Source: Tetmemena sp. SeJ-2015
Taxonomy: Eukaryota; Ciliophora; Spirotrichea; Sporadotrichida; Oxytrichidae
Reading direction: 5' to 3'
Assembly (NCBI GenBank): GCA_027382625.1
Contig: JAJKFJ010021392.1
Coordinates: 62,001-126,000, forward strand
DNA: 64,000 nt
Below the pieces are notes generated by a model that was given only the letters and a program-made list of their open reading frames with translations, was not told the DNA's origin and searched no databases. The position numbers and the translations under genes are program-made. Positions within the stretch are counted from its first letter, which is position 1; each line of letters begins with the position of its first letter. Shown one piece after another: positions 23,201 to 35,200 of the stretch.

Positions 23201-26200
23201 TTTAAAGCCATAAAATAATAATTCTTTAAATACTTGTCATCCAAGTAAAACAAACCACCTTATAAGTTTTTATAAATATATTTTTTTATAAGGAAGCTTT
23301 GTTTCTTTAAAATGAACAGTTAGTTACGTTAATAAAGGCTACTGAATTTGCAAAAAAAAATATTTTAATTGTTATGATTATTTTGCACCATCAGTTGAAG
23401 TCCTCTTGTGAAATGTACACCAGCATTAAATATTTATTTTAGAATTTGAAAAGGATGTGGTGTTTTAAAATGTGCAATTCTCTATGGAAAGGTTTGTATT
23501 ATCTAAAGTTTAGATGCAACTCCCTTAACTTGCTTTAAAATTTAATAAAATTAATTCATGACTATATTTAAGCATTGTAAAATATATTATGAAATTCCAT
23601 AGTATAATCTTCAATAATTCTTCTTTTAAAGTATCATAGTGAATGAGAAATTTTTAATGATTAAAAACTAATTGTTCAAATAAGAGATAGTCTTTGCTAG
23701 TCTTTGTTTTTATATTTAAAAATAGCATTAGAAATGATAAATCTATACTTTAATATCTTATGATTATCATTTTATTTATTTAAAAAAGACTTTTTCACAT
23801 TATTTTTTTTATATCCTGCGTAAATTTCTTGGAATTTGAGATTGGATAATTCTCCTTTGGCTGAGATACTATCAAGAATGAGTGCTCCTGCAGCAAGTGC
23901 GTAAATGCTGCTGAAGTTGCAATTCGTAAGTTACAAAACAGGAGCTGATACAATCTAAATCAAGCCAGTAAATTCATTTTATAGAATTGAGTAATTCAAT
24001 ATAAAAATAAAAGGATTTAGAAAGGTACTAGAAATTAGTGAAAATCAGAATCTTAAATGGTGATGGCATCTGCAGTCTCAATATAAATAAATCCGTAAAA
24101 GCCAAAGCTAGAAATTTATCCACTTCTGTATAAACTGAGATAGTTACCTATATCTTTTTTAATTATTTAATATCATATTTTTCAATTTTCTAATATTAAA
24201 ATTATTGTAATAGCTTCTAAAAATTATTAAAAATAATGTGTGTGTGTTCTTTCTAAGGCTTTATTACATAACTAATTAAATTTAAACAAATTCATAATTT
24301 TATAAATAAGGGAATCATTGAAACTATTTGATCTAAAGATAAAATAGAATATTTAATTAATCTGTTCTGTCACTTAGTTATTTTAAAGAAAGCATTTATA
24401 ATATTTAAAATCTTTCATTTAATGGTAGAATTTATTATACTATGATACAATTATATACAACTTTTATTTTATAATCTATAGCATAGATATAAATGTTTTT
24501 GAGGATATCCTTCTTATATTTAGCATTTTAAATTTTTTCTTAAATCTTAAAGAATGAATCTAAAATATATTGAATGGATCTGTTTGGGAGACACCTTGCA
24601 TGATGCAATTTGTAATTTGAATTTGAGAAACCTATACTACATAAGAGTGAAGGAATAAGTTTTTTATCTAAGGGGTCACGCTAGAATAGTAGTTGTATAT
24701 CGTGAAGTTACTATCAGCGAAGATCACTTATTAAAAGTTCTCAACATCAAATAGTGCAGCCCATAGAAATCTTCATCTTTATACATTTATATTTGCTCAA
24801 GGTTAACAAATAATAATTTATGGATATTAAAAAATTTACATCATTTTAAACTTAAAAATCACAAATTTTATTTATCATGCCAAATTTAATCACCTTTTAA
24901 AAAAATTTGTAAATTCCGGGGAGAAGGGAAAGCAAAATTTTTTAAAAAAATTTATTTATTTTTTTTTAATTTAAAGAAAAAAAATAAATTTTTTTAAAAA
25001 AAATTTTAAATTATAAAAATCGAAAGATGCAAATTTTTTAAACTAACTTGATGTGCTTAATATGATTAGGATGCCTTTAGAATTCCTCCGGAGATACAAT
25101 TTTAAATTTTTTAAAAAATATAAATCAAGAGATGGATGCGGAAATATTAAAGAAGTTTGCTTCTTCAAACGTTATTGCTGAGTGTTCGTTGGAAATAAAA
25201 AATTTGTTTATCAAATGATGTTTTTTATTCTTTTTAAATTTAAGAATTATTATCTCCATATTTGGGTATTTTTACTTTAAAAATATATTTTTATTTTTAT
25301 AGACTATTAACAACAAATTTGTTGAGGTTTTCAAAATAAAAAAGCATTTTAAGGAATTTTTTTTTAAAAAAAACTGCTTATTATTGTAGTTAAAATAGCA
25401 TATGTCTTTGAGAATTTTGTTACAAGTAAAACGAATTAATTTTATAAATTAACTTGAGTTCTATTAAGAATGATGGGCTTTTTTATGATTCTTTTCTTTA
25501 TATTTAATTTTTGCGAGACTCTTAAATAAAAAATGGATGTATAAATTAAAGAATCTTTTTATAGCTTAATAAATTTAGATTATTTATAGTTGAGTAAATG
25601 ACACATCCTTACAAGCAATAAGTATTTGAGTAATTAGTTTCTTGTAAAATATTGTAAGTTATTTAAATATAATTTCTTATTTAAACTTTTAAATATTCAT
25701 GAAATTAAGAAAGAGAAAGTAAACAACATCAATGCATAATATTTTTTATAGTAAGTGTTTTTCTTAAAGATAAATCTGTAGGTTTTATTACTATTATTTT
25801 GTAATTTAAATTTTTTATTTGGAATATTTTAATTCTTGGAGATTAAGTCTGCAGCCATCGCAGTAATAGATTGCTCCCTGTGCGCCTGAATTGTTATCGT
25901 AATTACTTTTTTAATCATTCACTCTTATATTTCCCTAAAGATAGAATACTCCGCCACCCACCGCATATAAAAAAAAAAATTTATTATTTATATGCTGTTT
26001 ACTCATCAAAGTTGAGAATAAAAAATATGTTTTTTTTTTTAATTTGATTAGTTGATTCTGAATTGAGTGACACAGTTGGTGACTGTATTCTCAGAGAGAG
26101 TCAAACGAGATAAAATAGATGCTGAGTGCTGGAAATAAAAGGCATGCAAATTCTTTATTTCCTCCACTAACTGGATGTTCAAATAGTAGCAATATTATTT

Positions 26201-29200
26201 TAAATGGTTTTATCAAATTAATTGCATTTTTGTTTTGCTTCTTACTGTGGGGAATATTAATAAACAATAAATAAAGAAAAAAAACTTCAAATTAATTATT
26301 GGGAAAAATATTTCTTGTATATAGAGAATATTTTTTTTAATTAGTAGTCTATCATATTTTGAGTCTAGTTAGTGACGCATTGGATTTACTAAAATTTAAA
26401 TGAAGAAAATAATATTTGAGTGTTTGCTATTGAACCATTCATAGCCCCTGCGGTATCAGAAACATATAGAATGCCTCCTGGACCTGAGTTTGAAGAAATA
26501 TTTTAAAAAGAGCTCCCTGTAATAAAACCCTTTCTAATATAAATTTCACATTAATTTATACTAGCACATTTCTAAAAATAGTTTAATAGTTTTTTTTAAT
26601 TAAAAAAAAATAAATTTTCTGATGATTTTAATAGAAATATTAGGCCAATTTAAATTATAAAAAATAGGGGGAATAAAATTAATTTTTAATAAATCTTTTT
26701 TTTTGTAAACTTTTTAAAAATAATATTGCCTTTATTTAAAAAAAAAATTGGGGAAAAAGGGGAAAAAATATTTAAATTAAAAAAAAAAACTAAAAAACCT
26801 TTTTAAATTTATAATTAAATTTTAGCATAATATTCATTCACTCGGGCTTTTAATGCTAAATTAAGCATAAATTTAATTTAAGAATTTAAATTAGTTATAT
26901 CCAGTAGACAAAAAAAATTCCCCCCCTGCAACAATTTTTTTTAATCTAAAATAAAATAAAATTATTATTTTCGATTGCTGAAGCTGGAATTAAATAACAA
27001 CTTTTTATAAATTAGAGATAGAGACCTCTGAGTTTTTAGCAGTTATTGAAAATAACCCCCCTCCTTGAATACCTTTGTTAGTTGAATAGTACCAGCTGAA
27101 CTCTGAGCCTGTGAATCCAGCGGTCCCACCTTGCAAGTTATAAAAAGATGTGTCTTCTATGGTGAGTGTAATAGTTGAGCTCAGTCCAAGAAAGTACAGA
27201 AAACCCATTATCTGAAATTAAAATAAATTTAAGGAAAATAAAATTGAACTTAAATAATGGTCCTAAAAATAATTTGAATTTCAATGCATGTACTTTTATT
27301 TTAATAAGTAAAACCTGTATTTTATTTATTTCATTTTATTTAGAATTATCTAGAGCCTTGATATCTCTAATTGTGAAATTTTTAATGGCTATTTACAATT
27401 AAGTCGTGGTTGTAAATGAGTAGGGGTTTTGGAAATAAAAAACCCCTCCTTAGAAAGCCAGATTTTATTCGAAATTGGGCTTTTATAAATTAAATAATAA
27501 TTTGCTTTTAAAGCAGCAAAGTCTTGCAGTTATAGCAATAAATAACTCCACCGTAAACTCCAAAGTTAAATATTTTTTAAAAAGGGAAGTCAATAATTGA
27601 ATTAATATCTTTTTTAAAAAAGTAAGTTAGCAAATAAGTATCAATAAAGAACAATTTTTGTTATATGAAGTTATAATAGACAAGATATTCATTTTAAATT
27701 ATTAGTAAGCCTATTTAAGAATAAAAATTTCTCTTTTTTTTAAGCTAATGGCTATACTTCTTAGAAAAATTTAATTCTAAACATTTTGAATTTTAAAATT
27801 TAGAATAAAGTCTTGCAACATATATGAATTAAGTGTCCCAAAGCTTTTAATGATCTTTATGCACGCACAACAACAACAAAATAATTTTTCCTTAAAGTGA
27901 TTTTAACAATATAAAAATATCTCTCTTTAAGATTTTTCACTAGTTTAACTATATTTTTATTTAAGTTGTTAGTATAGTTAGAAAATGATTCATTGAATTA
28001 GGCTTCTATTTCAGAAGAAATGTAGAATATGCCTCCCTTGTATCCGTATCTACTTCCTTCGAAATTGATAAAAATAAGAAAGAGTTGTTGTAAGAGTTCA
28101 CATAGCTGCTTTATTAAATACAATCATCCTATAAATTTACTTTCTGATATTGTTTATACTACTATTGCAGAACCAAAGTTCTATTACTAAAATTCAACAA
28201 ATAAATACAAAGGATATATTATTTTAATTTATAGCAAATAAAATGAATCAATTTATTAAAAAGCATGGCATTTTTTATTAAAAAATATGAAAATTATTCT
28301 TAAATTATAAATAATAGCTCTCCTTAAAAGATAAAAATAGAATAGACAGTTATCCTAATATGAGCTTACAAATGCTGAAATTATATTTGCTAAAGTGTTA
28401 TTCACATAATTAATTGAGTAATTATCGTAATCCTAATGCAACAAAATTATCTTAAAATTTAAATAAACTCATAGAGATTCATTCTTAAATATGATAATTA
28501 AATTAAATGTATTTAACAAATAAGATAAAGTTAATTTATTAAAAGGATTAAATCCTCCCTGGATTTTGAATAGTCAATTTGCTTAAATGAGTTTTGTTCT
28601 ATGTATAGAGTTATTGTAGAATCTTGATTGATGAAAAATATATATCCTGAGGCTTGATACCAGTATTTACTAGGCATGAAACTCCACTCATCTTAACTAA
28701 TATCTGGATAATTATTCTATTTTTAACTTCCATACAATTCATTAAAAAAATTTTAAATCTCAAAAAATTTGCAAGCAATATATTTAAACTTCATAAAAAT
28801 TACTAGCAATTTTTTGGCAAATAATTAATTAAAAATTTAATTCTGTAAATTTAAAACTTAATTATTCTCAAAAGTGCATCCTTAAACCCATAACTCTTTG
28901 ATTCCACTACACATTTCGGCAGTGTTTTTTGTCCAAATAGGATTAATTGATAAAATTCCTCCAAACCCGAGAGCAGTTGTATAGCCAAAGTAGGAATCTC
29001 TAATGAAGAAATTGCTCGAAGATCCCTGCGCAATTTGAATTATTCCCCCATTTAATGATACTACATTTGCCAGAGAGATGTTTCGATACTTAAAGTCCAC
29101 CTCTTAAAACAATAAGAAAGTAAAAATATTCTCAGTTTCAAAAGACAGACGAAATATAGAGCATTAAAAATTTAATTTTGAAGCCTTGATTTCCAATAAC

Positions 29201-32200
29201 ATTATTGATGTACGAGTCTTAGATGCTTGAATTTTATTACAATTTCACATTGAAAATATTCCCGAAGTAATTAGAGTCAAAGTCATTACTCTTATAAAAA
29301 ATTTTTGGGGGAAATATAAAATTTTTTTGTTGTTTTTTCAATTTAATAAAATTTTTTTTAAAATTTTTAACAATTTTAAAATATTTCTTTTATGCAAAAA
29401 ATTTTCCCAAAAAGTAAAAATTTATTTTTTAATTTTAAAAAATTTTTGGGATTCATTATCCTTTTCCCTTTTTTTGGGCCAAGAAGTTTAAAATTTAAAA
29501 AAAAAAATTTTTTAATTTTCAAAAAATTTTTAAAATTTTTACCCAACTTTTTAAAATTAAAAATTTAGATAAATTTTAAAATTTTTTTTTAAAAATTTTA
29601 AAAAATTTTAATTAAAAAAGGTTAAAAATTAAAATTTTTTAAAAAATTAGAAAAAAAATTTTTCAATCTTTTCATAAAAAATTTTTTCCCAAATTTTATA
29701 GAAAAATTATATGGGAAAAAATTACCTTTTAGAAAAGAAAAAATTTTTTTTAGAATTTTACAGCTCAGAAAAAGCCCACTCGATAGTTTTAGTTATTTAT
29801 AAAAACTTTACTCGAAGAAACTTTATGATAATTTACTTTCTTCCTACTTTATTTTTTGAACTGATTATATTAACCTCAAAATATTGAAGATATTTTTTTT
29901 TAGAAAGGAAAATAAAAAGTTTAAACCTTAAAACTTTCAAATTATGCTTAAATCTATTTTATAAGTGAGGTAAATATCAATCCTTTAAATTTTTAGATTT
30001 ATAAATTTACAATTATATTATTTCAGTTAAAATTGGTTTTTTTTAAAGTTTCATTTTTTAAAAATTCTGAAATCTTTGGAAATTTTCCCAATAAAATCTT
30101 TTTAAAATAATTTTAAATTTTTTTAAAAAAAACTCTTTAAAAAATTAAAAATTAAAATCTAATAATTTCAAGCATAAAAAAGTAAAAATCAAAGCTGAAG
30201 AATATAGAAAAGTAAAAATTGGCCGAGATGATATTTTTTAATTTCATAGTATTCATCAAATTTATTCAAAATTTTTTATTTTTAGATATGAGTTTGAAGT
30301 AAATTATTAGAAATTATCATAATTTCAAGATATCAACTAAATGAAGAAAATTAGATTGAGTCATTTAAAAATTTAAAGCTAGTTTGATTTGAAAAAGATT
30401 AAGTTTTCTATATTTATTAATTTTCCTAGTTTCTAACACATCAGCGTCAAGATTAAACAAGGAATGGGCAGATCTGCAATAGCAGTCTATATTTTCTAGT
30501 CGAATATCCTTTGCTTGAAATAGTTTTAAGTTCATATTTCTATAATAGATTTTAACTATAACTATGCTTACGTATCGTCAATTATCATTCCAGTTTGCTA
30601 ATAGTCATATTTTTAATAAATTCAACAGTAAAGAATCATTAAATAGATTATTAATTCTAGAAAATTTAATGTCATCATTAAAATATAAAGTTAATAAATT
30701 AAAGATTTTATCAATATGGGGTCGCGGTTAAAATTAAATCCAATTAAAAGATAAAATAGAATAGATATTTTAATTTTGAGAAAAAAATCAAATTTAACTT
30801 ACTCATAATATTTTTCAATTAATGAATCTTAATTAATTCATGGGTGGAAAAAACTTATCTATCATGTCTGCTTAATATCAGAATTTAAAACTAAAAGTCA
30901 AATATAAAAATTTAAAATTTGATTAACAGAAACACAAAACTAAAGTCTTATTGTCAAAGAAGGTTAATATATATATAAATTTAATTTTAACTCTGTAATA
31001 AAAAATTATGTAAAGCATAGTTTATTAATTCATTTTAGATTCAAGTAATCATTAATTTATTTATGAATTATTAAAAATCTTACAAAAATCCTTTAAATAG
31101 AGGATTGTTTTAATTATTGAGATTATTATAATGAAAAAATTATAACTACATTTGATTTTATAAAGAAAATTTTAAGAGTTTATATAATAGTTAATGCAAT
31201 ATGGGAATAGCAATTTGATATGAGATAATCTTTTAGAATAATGAAAGCTGCTTTAGTTTATATTATTATCCTAATAAAATCGCTGAAATTATACTTGTTT
31301 CTGCTAAATTTGTTTTCTATTTAAAGTTTTTTTCATTAATTTTAATTTGGAAAACCTTGTGGCTATATTCCTTCATTGTGATTATATAATTGCTTACATT
31401 TAAAAGTTGATTGTTACATAAAGAATAATTAAAAATAATCTCTAAATAAGTCCAGCTTGTGCTGCCCCTTTTGAAAGCTTCTTAAGCTTAATGCAAATGA
31501 GATTAAGATCTACAAATAGTGTTTTTATTTCTGTAGCTTTTTCTTTTCTATCTCTATTATAATGAATACTTTGACATATTTGACATATTTGGGTTTGCTA
31601 CTAAGTCTCAGTTCTATATTTTTGACATATTAGCATATAATATATATACCGGCTGGTGCTGTTATTGTACTTCCTTCTTAATTTACCACTGAATATTCGT
31701 CTAAGAAATATTTCTTTTTAATTTCTCTTTTATGAAAGAGAGTTTTTATTTTAAGATTCCACTCAAAAGAGTTTTACGTGACAAATGAAGCTTAGAGCGG
31801 ATTATTTTCATATGTAACATTATTTATCTTCATCAAAGAACTTCAAATTCTTTGATAATCTCTGCGTTTTCTTAAAATTAAGTCCCTACACCAATTATAT
31901 TTTTTTATTTTATAAGCATAAATTAATTTACACTATTTTAATATTTCTATCTAATATATTTTTGGGGTTTCAATGTTCTTGAAAGTTAAGTTCGTGATAA
32001 ATAACTGCTGCAAAGAAGATTCAGATCCAAAGCCAAAGAGTGGGCTCTATTCGAACAATACTTTGTTTAAAACGCCATATAGGATTGAAAGGCTAATGTA
32101 TTATTAAAAACCCACATATTTTAATGAGTAAAAATTAAAGTGTAAATAATTTATTTCCTTTATCAAAATTAATAACTTTAAACTTCAATCATTTAATCTT

Positions 32201-35200
32201 TCTTAAAATTATTTCAAATTTGTTTCTAAATAAAAATTAAATCATAAAACTACAAAATATAGTTATAATCTATTAGGAATTAAGCACCCCCAACCGGGCA
32301 TATAATAACTTAATCGATTTAAAGTTAATTCACAGGCGTAACTCCTTGATCAGTTGTGCCATGTCATGAAAGCCCAAACGTAATTATAATCTAATTTTAT
32401 TTAAAATACAAAGTGAGTATTCTCATACATATATTATAATCATATTTCAACATTTTTTTATAAAATAAAAATTTTTTTTCTCTTTTTTCTTATTATAAAT
32501 AAAGGTATTTTTAATTATCTATTTTTACATAATCAAGCAAGCTTCCCTCTAAAATGAATAAGATTTATCAACTTAGATTCTTCCTTAAAAATAAATACTT
32601 TTTTTTAAAGTTTATTGAGGATATAAAATTTATAAATGATTCGAAGGAATTTAATTTTTGTCTGGAAAATTAGAATAAAAATATTTGAAAGCCTAAGAGA
32701 ATTAAATTAAGATATTACATGTAATTATTCTTTTGTCTTATGAATTTATTTTCGCTTCAAGGGCTCTATGATAAATATTATTTAAATATAGGAGAAACAT
32801 AGGATATAGCTATAAGGTTTTGTTTTATGAAAAATAATATTTAATGCCTGCTGTATTGGTCTTATTCTCAATATTATAAATTGATTATGCTCCATTAATT
32901 ATTTTCATAGACCAAGAATACTAATTCCTCATTTAATATTAACTGAACAAAATATATTTTTAATCAATCTGCAAAATGAGAAGAGGTTTGATTGAAAAAA
33001 GAAATTTTTTTAAATATTGATCCCTCAACAATTTAGAATAAAGATAACCTACAAAGAAAATTACTTCTATGAAATAAACTCATTAAAATTAGTGAATAGA
33101 ATAGAATATAAATTTATTTTAAATCTTTTTTAAAAGCATAAGATTTAAATACAGAAATTTTCCGCTTTATTTTTTTTGTATAAAAAATAATTGGAGAATA
33201 AATTTAAATTAAATTAAAACTGCTTTCATTTGAAGAAACTAAAAATCAAATAGATATTCATTTATTAGAATAATAGGTTTTAATCTTATCCATTTAAATA
33301 TTGTAATTATTTTTAAAAATTGAGTAATTAATAATTTTTCTTTTTGAGAACCTTATCTATCATTAAAAATAAGTGAATTTTATTTCATGAAATCGATTAA
33401 TTGAGATTAAAAATCTCCTAAAATTAATAATGATGAATATTTTGTTAATTATATTGGGTTTTAAACTTACCTTTCTATTACAAGAATAAAAAATATTTAA
33501 ACTATTTTACTTTTAGTTATTGATTTGAGTGTTCTAAATTATTAAAAGCAAAGTAAAATTATGAAATAAGAAAGTAAAATATTTATAGAGTCAGTTTTTT
33601 AAAAAATGGCATTAATCTAAGATTGAAGATTTCCTGGCCACTATCTTGAGTAGGATGAAAAGTAATCTCCAAATAGGCTTTCTAAACTGATTATGTGAGG
33701 TAAATCAAGAAGAGGATTTTAATTTAAGATAACTGAAAATGGAACTGGCAGATTCAATGAGAAATTGACTTCAATTTTTGCTCCTAATGAGATACCTTTA
33801 TAATTTTGATGATGAAAAGATCTAATAACGAGATTATATTCCCGTAAGAGTACAAGTGGTGTCAATGGTTTAAAATAAATCGCTCATACTATGATTAAAT
33901 AGATAGAATTGGAATCTACATTTATTCTTAAGATAATGTTGAGTCCAATATCTTTGAGCTAGTTTTTATGGCTTGCTATTTAACCATTAATTCTTCTCAT
34001 TATTAAATCATATTTGAAACAAGGAGGCTCCATCATAAGTGTGATTAATCTTTTTTTTTCTCCAAAGAATTCAGGGATATTAATCTATGCCAAGACTGCA
34101 ATTTTGTTTAATTTTTGATAATCACAATAAATTTAAAAATAAGTTATTTGAGAATTTTGTTGTCTATATGTGAAATATATTAATCCATGGGAAGAAAGAG
34201 ATCTTATTAGACTTCATAAAAGCTTTAATTTTTTATATATGAGGTTAAGGAGTTTGGAGAGAAGTTGTAATTATGTATTATTAACAGTAAGTTTTATGAT
34301 ATTCTCTCAAAAATACATTTAGCAGCAATTCTATAACCCTGAATCTGACAAAGAAAACTCGCTAATTAAATTGAACTTTGCTAAAAAGTGAGACACCAAT
34401 TATTTGGACAATTCAATTTGCGCTGATATCATTTTTCCCAACAATCCCTCGATCTTAAATGCTTATTTGTGTCCTAAAGGAAATAATTTTTTATCTCAAT
34501 AAAAATGAGACTAAGTAATTTTAAAAGGAAATTTATTTTTTAAATTCTATTAAAGATTTATTTTTTATTAAGATATTAAGATTTCAGCTTTAAGGTCTCT
34601 ATGTCAACCTTTCTCGACAACTTAAAATAAATACTTAATGATTTTAATTTTTATTTATTCCCTGAGTGATTTTTTATTCCTAATAATTTTGATAAAATTT
34701 ATTTTTCAGCAATAGTTCTTAAACTCCTTTAACATTAATTGTACATTTTTAAAACATGAATAATTAGTTCAATAAAATTCTTTTATTTGTTATATATTAT
34801 AAAGTAATAAATTAAATAAACTCCTATTGGGTTTAAAAGTAGAACTGTTAATATAAATCTAGCCGTAGGAGCTTTTGACATTTATTAAAGTTGCTCTCGT
34901 CTTATTGAAGTCTGTCTCAATTATGAAATTATTATCCATCGTTATATTATTAACAAAACTAAAAATAAAATCGCAAATTTTAAATGAAGTTAAATAATCT
35001 ATAGGGAGTATTTTAATAAATCTTTCTTGAAAGCTAATTCATTTACTTTAAAATAAAAATATCTAATGAGTAAATCAGGTCATATTATCTTACTTAATAT
35101 TAAATAACTTATATTGGAAATTAATATAATATTTGAACATCTATATTTATTTAAAACAAATTATTTATCCATAATATTAAAGCATAGAGTAGCAACATTT

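Larger units (their letters stand above)
19400..30600 (-). other. Gene 2 beta-helix exons, C-terminal half
   Basis: Numerous short exons with strand, Asn-turn and Gly-Gly motifs. Examples: GGIIQIAQGSSSNFFIRDSY and FGYTTALGFGGILSINPIWT (about 29,080-28,930); EFSWYYSTNKGIQGGGLFSI (about 27,110-27,040); SRYGYKGGIFY (about 28,050); FGFYGFIYIETADAITIQDS (about 24,120-24,060); ALAAGALILDSISAKGELSN (about 23,900-23,850); NTVQYGSAFSIQNSE (about 22,930-22,890). From 22,786 upward they match gene 1, and below about 25,000 they match gene 3. Three homopolymer patches interrupt this half. Confidence 0.75.

Noticed and set aside
34287..34322. A 36-nt plus-strand intron supporting a nested gene in gene 2
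   Set aside because: The edges are consensus-like but the length is a multiple of three and the frame is open without splicing, so it gives no evidence for strand.
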